A stretch of 64,000 bases of DNA from Cardiocondyla obscurior (GCF_019399895.1 NC_091884.1:374501-438500), one strand, 5' to 3'. Positions 35,811 to 48,449 are shown, counted from the first letter of the stretch. Translations and numbers: made by a program. The notes: generated from the letters alone by a model not told the origin.

Positions 35811-38800
35811 CAGCTGATGTAAACACACGCAACGCACGTGCTCACAGCGCGCGCGGTGGACGGCAGGCCCGGCGGTCAGCAGACTCGGCAGTCGAATATG
35901 CGTAAGGTCAGCAAACGACGGTAGACTGGTACGCGGCGGAAAAAGTTTAGACATCTAGCTTCTCTAATTCGTTATTAGTCAGTAATAATTATTTTTTAAT
36001 GACACTGGGTCTTTGAATCGTATGCAATAATAATTAGACGGTAGGTAGATAACTGAGGGTCTACTCGGGTTATACATTTTCGCGTACAGTTAAACAGAAA
36101 TATCCATTATTCAATTAATAATTAATGAAAAGTTAATTGCGTATATAAAACGCTTTACCCACCAGCAAAATTAAGATTTCTAGATTCTTTTTTTTCTTCT
36201 TTTTTTAATCCATCAAATGGCAAAGCAAGTAAACAGATATACGTCGCTGCGACGTCGTAGATATTTTTAAATCGCGCTCAACGCCGGGCTTTATAAATCT
36301 AGCGTCTAAGGGCTTCCTTGTCAATCTCGCGAGTGGCTGTGGTCGTGTATACGGCATTCGTGTACAGGTGAATATATAGGTATATCGAAATGCCGAGCAG
36401 GTGTGCACACAGAGACCATTCGATAATACCGAGCCCGAGCGAGGGTGGCCGCACACCGAGGGCCGGAGCACGCCAGTCCGTGCTCAGACGTGACTCGCGA
36501 AGCAACCCTCATTTTTTGACCGACCCCGTGCAACCGTTCCGCCGTTTTAGTTTTCGTCCCCGGTATCGACCGACTTATCGGTGGTGCGTAAACCTATCGC
36601 GCGCCGATGCCGCTCTCGTTCGGGCCGTCCGATACGTCGATCAAAGTGTCGACGTTGACCTGTCCAGCGGAAAAGGCTAATAAAAGTTCACCGCGTATCT
36701 AATTGAAAATCGCACAGTGTCCTTTGCCAGTAAATGAAAAGACAAATGAATTATTTAGGTACGTATTGTTTTTCCGTGATACTTTATTAGAATAAACCGT
36801 ACGCGAGGAATACTTTGTGAATATTGTGCGAGCACATTCGTGTACGATTACTTTATATAATTTAACAGGTTATAAAAAAATGTCTGCCGAATGTTATCGC
36901 GAGTCTATAACTAATGGAATACGTCGCGGTATTCGATCGATTAAATCTCTCACTTGTAATTTACTTAATTAAAAAAAAAAAAAAAGAAAAGAATAAATTA
37001 AATGTACTATTAAAAATTTTTATAATAGTTTCAGAGTTTTAATTTTTAATTACGAAATGCATTGGCCGCGGTCTAAAATTCTATAGACGTCGCTTGGAAT
37101 ATCGAGATAATTTTATGTTAACATATTTTTTTTTTTATTAAACGCAAGATTTTCGCCGAGTCATCTGTTATTGCAGCCGCTTGATGCAGCTATTCGGAAA
37201 ACAAGGGCGAAATAGCCGAACACTCCGTTGCATTATGACTTTATCTTGCGTCGTGCAAGTCATCGGTCTGCGCAACGTAGTCTACGTGATTGGATCGGTT
37301 CCTCGTGTCTTTTTTTTCCTTCTTTTTTTTTTTTTTTATTTATATGTCGTTAGCGCGAAAAACGTCAGGTCTGCTGTTCGACGTTATTGATGATTTTTAC
37401 ATTGTCAGCGATACTGTTGATCATGATGAAAAAAAAAAAAAAAGCAACGAAAAAAAAACGGTTCTCGAAAACGTTGCTTTAACAGCCGCCGAGCGTTCTA
37501 TAATTATTAAACGACAAAAACTGGCGTTTCCACAAAAAAAAGGGAAAGGGATACGCTATTACTTTTTGCTACTCCGCCAGCGTGTTTGTTCGAAATCATT
37601 GTTACGTCAAACGGAGAAACGTGACAATCGACTGATTATACTCGCAAACGAGACGTGGCATTGAGAAGAAGTTAATGCGATCGGCTATGTTCGCTTAATT
37701 AAAAAATTTTTATTCTACTATTTTCGATGCAGCGGCCACGTTGCCCGTATTTCGCGGCAGCTCTTTGGTTTGTTCCCCGAATGCAAAAACGCAAGTCCGG
37801 CGCGATAGCGACCGGCGAGGTTCTCCGCTTTCGAAAGTGACTTCAAATTCTTTGAAAGTCAGCCTACCTCCTCTTTAGTTTCGATTTTTCGTAACGCGCG
37901 ATTTCTAGATTTCTTTTTTCCAAAAAGTTCACGAAATTGCCGGGACGTGCGGCGGTTCGTAATAAATTAAATAATAAATTTTTAAAAAAAGTCGACGAAA
38001 TTATGTTAAGCGTGGCGAAATCGGCGACGCGGAATTTTCGCGGAATATAAAATCAGGTACGTAATCATCCGTCATAGGTCTACCTGTATCGCCTCGAGAG
38101 ATCTTTATAATTTTATTGGAAACATTTCTTATGCATATATCACTTTCATTTACCGCAGTCGGCTTTACGCGGACTGGCGAACGAGAGACAAAAGCGGCCG
38201 ACGCGAAGGCGGGCGTCGAGTATCGGGACAAATCGCGTTGCGTAAGACGTCGCCGCCGCAGAGCCGCCGCCTTTTTATTTCCCGGAAATCTCTCGATTGG
38301 ATATAATATGTCGGCGGGGAGAGCCCGCTGGGTAAAAGGATGACAGGATTCGATCGGCAGGCGTGCGCGAAACTTGAGTGTGTTTGCAGTTTGTAAGCGG
38401 GTGAGCAAGCGAGAACACGCGAGAACACGATCGCGGCTATCCTTGATATTTAGCGATTGATTGGCAGGATTGCCAATTTGCTCAATTACCGGCGAGTTTC
38501 GCGGAACAGCGAATCGAAATTACATGGTCGGCGCGACGCCTCAGTTCGCGCGAGCGGGCCACGGCGTGTAAGATCATCTCTCCCTTTTTCTCTCTTTCTC
38601 TCTCTCGCTCTCTTTCTTTCCTCGAGAGGCGATTGCTGCCTTTTGGATCCGATCGAGGCCCTACGGTCTTGATAGAATAAATAAGCCATGCCCAACGGAT
38701 TCGGGAGCTGGAGATTTCGAAATTCCGGAGTCTATCCCGTCGAGCATCGTCCGAATCCGAGTGCTTAATGCTGAACGAGATCGATTACGACGAAACGGTA

Positions 38801-41800
38801 TATTATCTATCTACGAACACACGTTGGACGAGCGAATTAACAAAAAATACTGTTTTAAAAATAATACATTAAAAAATTCTTTCTTTTTTTTTTTTTTTTC
38901 TCTCTTCGCGGCGTTTGTAAAATGACGCTTTTAACAGCGTAACCAGATTTTACGTCGCGTCGTCTTGCAATTTGCACAACGTTGTCCGGTTCCCCGTTTA
39001 ATTACGCATTTTCCACCTTCGTCCGGCGGAGGGGCCAGTTATTTTTACGTCTTTGAAACGGGGCATACAACGAACGCGAGGCGAGCTGCATACAAACGAA
39101 ACGAGGATTACTCCGGCACAGTGTTCTAAACGAGCGCACGAATTGCGTGCGCCGCCGGACTTCGCATGTTTTACCACTGCTAATGCCGCGCCGACTGCGG
39201 GATTGCGAATTTCCGCGTTCGCCGAACTAGAAACGTCCGTGCTAACGTACGGTGATTTGACGTGTACGTCAAAGTTGACCCGCGTTCACCCCACGGGGTT
39301 AATGGCGAGCTCGGGTGCGGCAATCGTAATATTTCGCGCGCGGAAGTTTCAACGCGTACCGTCTCCGATTTTCCAATCTCGCTTCCGCCACCATCTTACA
39401 CTTCTTCTCCTTCCTCCCCTCCCCCCTGTCTCTCGGCCCTTTTCCGCCCACTCTTTCTCCGGTTTCCGGCCGTACTTTTTCTCGACCACGTTTGCCCGCG
39501 CGAGCGGAAAAGGCTTCGCGCGGTCGTGATTTTTCCGCGCGGCGGAAAGTCGTAAAATTCCCGAGGGCACGGGGGCGAAGTCGCTTGACTATCGATTTCA
39601 CGTGTTTCCTTTCGGAAATTGCCTTGTTTTTCCCACCCTCGTCCCTCCCCCTTATTCCTCCCCGCGCTTCCCTTTCTTCGTCTTCGTCGCCCTTGCGCCT
39701 CGGGTCACGGCGAAGATCGATACGATATCGCGGATCTCACGATCGCCTGGGTGGTCCTCCGCGCGTCGGCCTCTGGGACAGATTTAATTCGGCTACGTGG
39801 ACCGCCAATTGCCGCGGACCGGCAGATTCATTGTCCCCGCCGCACGCCCGCTCGTCTTCTTCATTTTTTCCCTCCCAGTGGTATTGTACCGAGTCCCGAA
39901 TCAATCTTCCATTTATTATTTCTCGCATTTGTTACTTTTAGTCAAGCCACCTAGAGCGCGAGCTGCTCATCTTCCGACTACGAACGTCGCGCCCCGACGT
40001 AACAAAAGAAGGAGAAACTGCACCCACCAAATGTGAGACCGTCTCGACTTTCCGAACCTAAGGTTCTCGTCGAACTATTCGTCAATCGATTAAACCGTTC
40101 CCTCGCTCTTTCGCTCCCGCGGCCGCCGTTTGCGCGTTCCTGCTAACGAATATCAATTTGATCGCCGTCTAGCCCGTTTCTTTGCACGAACGGAAGTTAT
40201 CGCGAGGGGGCGCGAGGGCGAGCGGGCAAGGGAAGAAAGAAAGGGGGCGGCAGAGGTGCGCTTTAAATCGCGAGGCTCGCCCGAGCCGTCCGGGTAATCC
40301 AGACAGATGGGACTCGTTAATGGGACGCGCGAGTAATTTGCAAGAAATCTAATAACACCGTGGCCTCCCCCTTTCCTCCCCACCCCTTCCATAACTCGTG
40401 GCTTGACTTTCCACCTCGTCGGCCCTTCGCCCCGCGACCCTAGCCCTATCCTTCGTATCCGAGGACCTCGTCTAATGACAATACACGGGCGCCCGTGCTC
40501 GCGAAAATTAAAATTCGCCCGGGGGTCGTACACGACGTTCCCGTAACAGCGTACGACCCGTCTCGCGCACGTGTGCGTGCGTGTGCCCAGGTGGTCGTAA
40601 GGGATCGCGACGTAGCGATGGGGCCGATTCTCTCGCGAGATATCCCGGCTGCAGCGACGCAGCGAGGGAGTCTGGACAGCCAGATTCTTTTTTCACGCTT
40701 ACGTCTTGATTCTTAAAGTCGGATATATGAAACGAACGTGATAAGATACAAATTCGAGTGAATGCTTATAATAAACGAACCGACACTACTTTGAATTAAA
40801 AAAAAAAAATTGCTTCTTCTTTATTTGCTGTACTTGATTGTGTAATATTTTGCGACGCGTGTAACGCGCTCCCTCGTTATTTTTAACACCAACGATAACG
40901 AATATCATTTTTGTTCACTCGGCAGTCGGGTTTTTTTTTTTTTTACTCTCGTTACTCCCGTAGATCTTTCCTAACTGGAAGTCCGACTTTTATTTTTCAG
41001 TTTGCTTAAAAGACAAGGCAAATATCGGTAAGACAAACCTCTCCATCGCTACCGCGCGTTGGTACACGGGCGTGTGCGTGCATGCGTACACCACGGCTCG
41101 TATAGGAAGAGAGAAAGGACGACGCGAAGGAGCGCGGAACTCGTTAAGCAGTTTGCGGTTCGTCCCGTTCCTTTTTTTTCCCCTTTTTCTTTTCTTTTTC
41201 TTTTTTTTTAACCCGGGTTCGCCTTTAACGTAAACATATTCCGCGAAGAGATCAGCATCTTTCTCCCTGCGCGCACCGCTTCTTCTTGTTCTTTATTTCG
41301 CCTACCGGTGTCTCTCGCCTCCCCCACGCGTTTTTGTTTCTTATTACGCGTCGGTCTCTGGTGTCTCGGTCCACCCACGACGCGCGAATCTCACCGGTAT
41401 CAATTTGGCGGGACGATTTCTCTAGCCCGTCGTTAAAACTTCGAGACAGCCGAAGCCTCGGGATCGGCAAAAGTCTAAGAACAATCCGCGTCTTCGAACT
41501 GCGAAAGTCAACATCTGTCCCCGGGTTTCTTCTTCGAAAAAGATCACGAGGGAGCACGTCGCGCCCGAGGTTTATTTTAATAAGTGCAAAAAGCAAGGCG
41601 CGATCGCTTTCAAACGCGGCGCCGCAGGCTCGCTTCGCTCGGCGCGAAACGTGGCCGGCTGAAATTTTATTTCGCCCGCACGAAAATCGCGCGGCCGCGG
41701 CGAGATGTCGGCGGTTGAGAATGCGGGCCTATGATCGCGAAAATATACGATCGGCGCACGTACGTACCTAATCTATCGAGGCATGGCAGCGGAGCGATTT

Positions 41801-42821
41801 GACGAGATTGACCGGCCGATTAAAATTCACGGCGTGTCCGGGCGATGTAATTTAATTTCGTAAGCGTCCGCGCGGATCGAGTTGCGCTCGTTCGAAATCG
41901 CGGGGATGGCTCCGGCGTTTCTTTTCGTTATTCTCACCCTTTTCTAATTGAGAAAATTGGGCCTTACCGAACGAACGGATCAGAGACTGACCACAGATTT
42001 AATAATTAAAATTAAAACGCGCCTTATTAACGATTCGCCACGCTGGTCGAGCAAGCGCGGGCTGACGGATTCCGCGCGGCTCGAGTTACACGGACTTCCG
42101 ATTATTTCGTTCGATTAGACAGAGATCGCCGCGAACTTTCCTGCGGCAACGGTCCCCGGCTCTGCCGTGCCTCTCTTTCGGCCTCATAAATTGCCCACCT
42201 CGTAAATACTTCTGCGACATTCCCTTATTTAGAATCATATTACGCTGCATGAAATAATAGCGGGAAATACAGTGAAATATGCCGGCTGTTGTTTTTGGAA
42301 TTCACAAGGCACCGTATTCGCGAGCTCTCGATAAATACTTTAGCATTCGATTCGGTGGAGAAATAATTGAAGTTGCAATCTAAAACAAGTCGTTTCTTTT
42401 TCTTCTTTTTTTTTTTTTTTTATCGTTTCGATGTATCTTTTATGTATGATATAAAGTAATGAAGAAGGAACGAGAGTGCCCAGTCGGCACCGGTCTTCCG
42501 CGGTCGTAACTTTTCTCGATTCGGAAAACAGGCTCTATAAGTGCCAATTAATTATGCGCATTCATCAATCGTATATCTCGTGCGATCTGCGCGTTGCCGG
42601 GCCGTTTCGAATTAGCGGGTGGTCTGCGGCATCGGCCGGGAGGTGGTGATGACGCCCGGGCCTCCTCGTCAGCCTGGATCGGTCCGCATTAAGAATCGGG
42701 CGGCATTAAAGCGCTGTTCAGCAGGCCATTCTGAATTTTAATTCCCGCGGTCGGCAACGTAATCGAGGTGTGGAATAGATTAGTTTTCGCTCGCACGACT
42801 GTCAGCTACTTGCCGCGGGGC

Positions 42822-42870
42822 TCTGACTGACTGACTAACTGACTGACTGACTGACTAGGTAACTGATTGA
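42822..42870. repeat. (GACT)n microsatellite
   Basis: About nine TGAC/TAAC-type units, degenerating at the 3' end. Confidence 0.9.
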
Positions 42871-43151
42871 CCAACTAAACTGCAAGACGACAGTTAACTC
42901 CTTTTTCTTTTTTCATTTTATGTAATCTCTTCTACGATTCTCTCGCTCGGCTCTCTTTCATCTCTTCCTCCCTCCCCTCTTTTTTAAAAAATTATTTCGC
43001 TTTTTAAATAATTTCCTAAAAATTATATTAATCGCTGCGCAATTCGCAAATGTAAAGTAATCATTTACGGCGATTTCTCGCCGGGCAAAACCTGCGGAAT
43101 GATTCGTTATAATTACTCCAGTCCGATGAAAAATTTCCTAATTACTTTCAG

Positions 43152-43339
43152 AGAAAAGCGGCAGTGACAAACGACAGGATCAGCGGAGGGTCAGGCTCGC
43201 CCGATGAAGATGCTGCCCGAGATCGCGGCCGAACGCTCGCCCGAGAAAAAAGAAAGCGCGGCCGCGGTTCAAGGTCGCTCGTCTGGACCAAGTTCGGAGC
43301 CCGCCGTTGCCGCGGTAAAAAGAAGAGGGATGATCGATG
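43152..43339 (+). CDS. unrecognised gene, candidate exon a
   Basis: It follows AATTACTTTCAG and ends CGATG|GTGAGA, both good splice signals. It encodes about 62 residues rich in Arg, Lys, Gly and Asp, including SGGSGSPDEDAARDRGR and CRGKKKRDD. It enters in phase 0 and leaves two bases. The same frame continues past the donor after a single TGA at 43341-43343. A possible phase-0 start exon near 38768 (MLNEIDYDET before GTATAT) is too short to accept. Confidence 0.4.
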
Positions 43340-46300
43340 GTGAGAATCGGCTGGGCTAGTCACTGTGGCTTCGTACAGGAGAAGACATCACCTTGCGGAG
43401 GAGGTGCCAGGACTCTACATTCGGCGCCTGACGCTCGAGGATCCCAGGAGGAGAGAGCCGTCCGGTTCAAGGTCGCCATCCCCGGCGCGTCATATCTGTC
43501 ATCCACGTAGCGGCTGCGCTCGCTCGGCGCGAGGGTCCTCAAGGTATCTCCCTGGGCGCGAGAATCCGGTGGGACTCGAGAGATCTCTCGTCGACAGATT
43601 TATATGGAGAGTCGCGATCAATTCGCGAACGATGATTGACAAGTTGGACCTCCTCGTTTCTCGCGAGCACCGGCCCGCTTGCACCGCATAATACAAACCG
43701 GCAATTAAGTAATCGAGAACTGGTTTCGAAAAGCTTTTCGTGGGTTTCTATATTTAGAGGAGAAACGCGCGTTAGCACGTGATCACGCTTCATTACGCTT
43801 CAATTTCTATTTATAGTTGTCGAAAACGGTTCAGAGCATTTACTTCAACATTAATATTGTTTCTTTTGCAAATTGTTCGCTTAATTGTCCCGCGAGCGCG
43901 TTCTTCGTAATTTTACATGCACCTTCTGGTAATGAAGTTTCCTAGGACGCAGAGGGTTAATCAGTGCTGTCTGGTTATTGAATGATTAACATCGGCCGCG
44001 TGCGAATTAACGTGGTCGTGCTAAAGAGTCGGACTTCTCGTGGCGGCTCGGAGGTTCTAGGGAAGCGTCGCGCTGCTCGCACGATGAGCGCATGCTAGGA
44101 CCCCGTAATTAAACGTACTAAAATTTAACGGTCGGCCCCGGGACGATCGTTGCCGCGACTTAATAAAGCCTCACGGACGATCGCCGTGTGCCGGCACCAT
44201 AACGTTATTAAAGCGGTTCTCGCATTAAAATACGAGCAGTATCGGTACGTCATTATCATCGACGTTTGATCTCCCTCTTCTCTATCGCCGTCTCGCACTT
44301 TCGCCTTTCCGCCGCGCCGCCTTCCTTCGATCTTTTCCCTTTTCTCTCCCCGCGGCCCCGTAACGCGGTGAACCTGACCTCCGCGCGAGATCCGGGCAAT
44401 GTTACGGGGTTTATTGCGACTTCGGAACGTGCTCTCGTTTCCCGCGAGTTCGTCTACGCTGCCGAATCCTCTCCCACGTTCCGTCTGTGTAACCCCCTTT
44501 GATCCGCGCCTCTCCTTTCCTCTTCTTCAAAGTCTTTCCGCGCGACCGGCCACGCCTCATAGAACACGCTCTTTGCTCCCTCGGCAATTAGAGCTGTTGC
44601 TCAATTCAGTAATCCAGAGCGGTTTGCCGATCCCCCCCGTCTTTTGAAATTCTTGTTCCCGGTATTATTGGAAGTGCCTTTACGAACGTTCATATCGCCC
44701 ACCCGATTGACCTGGCAATTAGTTAAAATTACGAATGCGCGCCTATACGACTTCTCGCGGCTATATATAAACTCGTTATACGTCTGATCGGAGAAAATCG
44801 AAATGTAAAATTGGATATTTTGTTTAATGACTAGTATATGTATTCCGACGACGTCGGCATAAATTATCTATGATACGCCCAGCGTGTTTTCCTGAAGAAG
44901 TCAACACGATCGTTTCTTTTAATTAACTTTTTCTGCACTCAATTAACTTAATTTGCTTTTTTGCCACCGTTCTTTTCTATATTACTGCCTTCGTTGTTTT
45001 TACTCGCATTCCTACGTTTCCGTGAGATTCCATCTCGATTTCTTTTTAATTCAACCGCAATAATGTTTAAGTCAACAAGATTAAACTGCATTTTCATTAT
45101 AATTTATACGCAGCCGCGATATTTATATATATTTTATATTATATATATACATTTCTTTTTATTCGACGGAGGAACGCAAGAAATAAGACAACAACACGCC
45201 GCGCTGATAAATTTACCGAATCATCTCTCGCCATGATTATTTTCGGTGTTCGAGGTATTATTTTTCCCCTCGAACTCTTCCCGCGCTTCATTCTCCATCG
45301 CGCGAGCCTTGCCTTTTTGCTCTCGCTATATTTTTTCATCCCCTCTTCTTGTTCAACTTGCGGTTCAAGGTCGTAATCTTCTCGAGACCTCCTTTCTTTC
45401 AACCAGTTCTCCGCTTCGTCTCCCTTTTAATCTTTTTCTTCGACCGTTCTTGCGCCTTCGTTTTCGAAGTTCAAGGCCTTCTTCTTCTTCTTGAATATTT
45501 TCTCCCGACCTCTTCCTCGTGCACTCGAATTTCTTCTTCGGTCTTATTTTTTTCTTCCTAATTTCCATCTACTTTTTTTTTTTTATTTCTATCTCTCTCG
45601 CTCTTTCTTTTTAATTCCTCTCGCGTTTCACTTTCATTTCCTTTTCATTCCAAGAATGTTACTTCTTTTAATATAATATTCCTCTTTGTTTTATGTTATA
45701 AATTTTAATTCTTTTCTTTTTTTATACCCCCCTCGTCTTATCTTTGATCTTCTTTTTGTGATCCACTCCACCTTTGGCTGCCCTTTTCAAGAATTTCGTT
45801 TCCCATATTCCTTCTTGTTACCTCACGTTTACGTCCTCCTTCTTCTCGGCCTTTCCTCTTTGAAGTGTCGTGCCCTCCAGGCTCCGCAATCACATCTAGT
45901 TATCCAGTTGTCTGAAGCCGAGGAGGGCGAGTACCCTTTCTCGTTGTCGTTACGAACCCTTTCTGCGCCGTCCACGTCGTGCAATCATCGTGGCGAGCGA
46001 TCATTACAAAGTGAACGAAGCGAGAAGTGTTACTAACTTCGTCGTGACACGAGCCCCGCGGCCCTTCTCTTGCCGTCCCACGAAAGACATGTCTTCACTT
46101 TTATTTTCACGCGAACGATAGACGACAGCGGTCTACATAGAGATTCGGTGTCCTATATTATCGTCGAAATTTTGTGACTTCGACGGTCATATCATTTTCG
46201 ATTGTTTGTTGAATGTTTTACGAAAGATATCAAGTGGAAAGAACTGAATTTACGTGCGCTTTGAATATTTGATTAAAAAAAAGAATTATTATAAAATTAT

Positions 46301-47785
46301 ATTATAATTAATTAATTATTTAATTATATTTATATTATTAAAAAATGTTATAATTTTTTTTCTTTTAGTTATGTATTTATTTTAATAAATTTTTTATTAT
46401 TTTAGCTATAGATCTTGGCTCGAGAGAATCCGGAAAGAGAGCCCGGCTTTCTTAACAATAGTATCCTTGGAACTTCCGGAATCGCCGATTCCTTTAATAG
46501 AATCTCAAGCAAACGCGCGCTGGAAACGCGCCGAGTCCGACGAAGTCGTCAAGGACAAGGATGATATTTTAGACGAATTTTTGAAAAGAGTCACCGAGAT
46601 CGGAAAGGACAGAGAAAAGGAGGACCACGTAGGAAGAAACGGCGTGTACCGGAAAACTATTGCGTGCCGTCGCAGCAGCAAGAAGGACAACGAATCTTTA
46701 GAGTGCACGAAAATTCCCGCCACTCTTGAGGAATGCACGAGAAATATTATCGAGGGTCAGTATTTTTTTTTTGTCGGTATAAAATAACGAATTTTAATTA
46801 TTTTGGAAATAGCATCTCTTAATATAAATTAATAATTTTTTTTAACAATAACTTTCTCATATTTCTATTAAAAATAAATTATTTACTTTCGTTGAAGCGT
46901 AAATATATATGGTTGTAAGGAAAATGCAGTTTGTGTAACATTCTAATATAATTATATATGATAGGCTGTCTTATGTAAAAGGAAATAGAGTTGCAGCCTT
47001 CTGGATTTAGGTATTAACGCAACCCCCTACCTCCCGTCAAACTTAGGCTCAGAATCTTTCAACCAAGAACGAGCATTGTCGGATTAAATCATATAAAACC
47101 CGGATGATATCGCCTTCTAATTGGCCGATTTATTATGACTTAATTGTCCTTGGAGTTGACCGTGTTCGCGGATTACAAGACTGTCGTAGAGACCATAAAA
47201 AGTTCACATTTTCGCATTTATCGGCTTTACATTTAATTATCACTTTTTTGTTCACGCTATTTTATCCGTGACGGGACGTCGCCTTGTTTTTTTTTTTTTA
47301 ATTTATCTTCGCTCGACTTATTCTGTGAAAGGACTTTCGGAGCATCTACTGCTCGCTCACTCTCAAAGTTCGATCCTAGTCTCGGCGAGAGCTCGGGATC
47401 GGATTTCAGGGACGCAGAATTGCTGTAAACCGACCTTGAAATCGCGTTGGCGCCTCTCGCGATTCCGTGCCGATTTATCGAAATTTTTCCGGCTGGCGCG
47501 CGAGAGGCCGGGCTTAGAAGCCAGCGACTGTGGAAACCTCGAAATTCCTGGACGGCTATATCGAATTTCAGGACCGAGCCGCGAAGGACCGACGCGACCG
47601 CAGGATATCGGCGACGACTGCATATGCTCCGAGATACCGAAGGACCTGCGAATTAACATTCGCAGGAAAACGGAGGTCGCGCGCCCGCCACCGAATTCTC
47701 CGAGTCCGGAAGTGACGCACGGTATTCGGATCGCGATGAAGTATCGCGGCAAGCCGGGATGCAAAGTCCGAGAAAACGAGAGTCT

Positions 47786-47818
<33 letters not shown>

Positions 47819-48104
47819 GGAGGAAGAGGACGAAGACGAGGACGACGACGACGACGAAAAGCGAGCGGATGAAGAGCCGGAGGACGACAGGAGGACGAAG
47901 AATGAGAGGCGCAAGAAGGATCTTCAAGGCCCATCGAACGCGAGGAAGGAATCGGTCAAGCACGACGCTCGCTGCGTCGCCGGTACCAACGGCACGTTAG
48001 ACTTCACACTAAATTGCAATAGCGTGCGACTTACTACTCGTGACGCGAGCTCGAAGACAGCGTCGAGAGGCGAGAGGACGGAACGACCGGAAACGCGGAG
48101 TTAG
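43152..48104 (+). CDS. unrecognised multi-exon gene, 3' part (at least 465 residues)
   Basis: Four open segments join in phase: 43152-43339, 43379 (or 43448)-43543, 46406-46755 and 47410-48104. The last ends in TAG and is followed by overlapping AATAAA signals at 48450-48460. The product is strongly charged. It has a basic R/K-rich part (CRGKKKRDD), RSP-type repeats, a middle segment with DILDEFLKRVTEIGKDREKE that may form a helix, a Cys-containing TQNCCKPTLKSRW stretch, and a long Glu then Asp run near the end. No known domain, signal peptide or membrane segment is apparent, and I do not recognise the family. The start lies upstream and was not found. Support is phase agreement, splice motifs and open-frame length, not homology. 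Confidence 0.45.
43379..43543 (+). CDS. unrecognised gene, candidate exon b
   Basis: It lies between acceptor CGTACAG and donor CTCAAG|GTATCT and encodes AEEVPGLYIRRLTLEDPRRR and an Arg/Ser-Pro-rich stretch. One base at the start and two at the end fit exon a and exon 46406. The intron before it would be only 39 nt, very short for an insect. An alternative in-phase acceptor (GATCCCAG, exon from 43448) gives a more usual 108-nt intron. The exon could also be skipped, because a joins 46406 in phase directly. Confidence 0.33.
45246..45880 (+). other. extended pyrimidine-rich tract
   Basis: About 630 nt are strongly C/T-biased on the + strand, with only scattered purines. It lies in the candidate intron between 43543 and 46406. 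Several open frames run through it, but their proteins are Phe/Ser/Leu/Pro low complexity and are not credible. Confidence 0.6.
45881..46026 (+). CDS. possible alternative exon of the unrecognised gene
   Basis: After a long pyrimidine tract ending CCCTCCAG, the frame encodes APQSHLVIQLSEAEEGEYPF and about 28 more residues, then a stop at 46034-46036. Ending at GAGAA|GTGTTA would leave two bases, matching exon 46406. That donor is weak, and the phase-0 entry does not fit exons a or b, so it would need a different upstream partner. Confidence 0.2.
46406..46755 (+). CDS. unrecognised gene, exon c
   Basis: This 350-nt exon lies between TTATTTTAG and GAGG|GTCAGT and encodes about 116 residues: YRSWLERIRKESPAFLTIV, an ELPESPIPLIESQ motif, a charged DEVVKDKDDILDEFLKRV helix candidate and a Lys/Arg/Cys-rich end. 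It is flanked on both sides by very AT-rich intron-like DNA, and the composition changes sharply at the splice sites. That supports a real exon. It leaves one base. Confidence 0.5.
47410..48104 (+). CDS. unrecognised gene, terminal exon with Glu/Asp run
   Basis: It follows GGATTTCAG and runs open for 231 codons to TAG. The two-base start matches the one-base overhang of 46406-46755. It encodes a basic Cys-containing first part, a SEIPKDLRINIRRKTE segment, PPPNSPSPE, and an unbroken acidic run (codons 47787-47858: mostly GAA/GAG, then GAC/GAT). A Lys/Arg-rich, Ser/Thr-rich end follows. An alternative in-phase acceptor at GTGAAAG (exon from 47332) has a better pyrimidine tract and would add 26 residues. 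Confidence 0.52.
47787..47858 (+). repeat. acidic-codon microsatellite (GAA/GAG to GAC)
   Basis: Imperfect purine trinucleotides encode a Glu run followed by Asp in the frame of the terminal exon. Reading frames stay open on both strands because of the repeat itself, so this tract alone is no evidence of coding. Confidence 0.85.
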
Positions 48105-48449
48105 TTCGCGTGGGCTTCCTCTCGAAAGCGTTTCGCCCGAGATCTCGTGTCCCACACGGCGGGGACGCTTCGCTGCGGTTTTAAATATACATATCGTAAA
48201 GCACATAATAGCTCGATGATTTCTCTACCTGCTCCCATCGGTGTTTTTAGCCTGTCAAACTTTACGCTCGCACGCGCCCGACCTAATCTCTTCCCTCCGA
48301 GGTTTATCGGTTTCTTTTTTGTATACTCAATACCACATTCCTTCCACACACATGTATATATTTTTAATTCGCTTAGAATGTACGATAAGTTTTATTGAAA
48401 ATTATACGACATAAATAACGTCAAACGCAGCCAGAAATTTCTTGTAGAA

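Larger units (their letters stand above)
18950..43151. other. 24-kb stretch without a defensible gene
   Basis: Many open frames occur here, but they overlap on both strands in CpG-rich or pyrimidine-rich DNA and resemble no family. Visible contents: CT/GA microsatellites (19785-19800, 20197-20224, 30052-30080, 31565-31588), a GACT repeat (42822-42870), pyrimidine-rich islands (about 25900-26300, 28250-28750, 39370-39700), palindromic motif clusters at 27804-27865 and 35785-35810, and an inverted repeat at 34906-34973. It could include 5' exons or a large intron of the gene at 43-48 kb. Confidence 0.45.

Noticed and set aside
43148..43363. 71-codon minus strand frame opposite candidate exon a
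   Set aside because: The + strand frame here has matching splice sites and phase; the minus frame has none.
47363..47963. Minus strand frames with Ser, Val/Leu or Pro/Leu runs opposite 47.4-48.0 kb
   Set aside because: Mirror images of the acidic-codon repeat in the + strand terminal exon.
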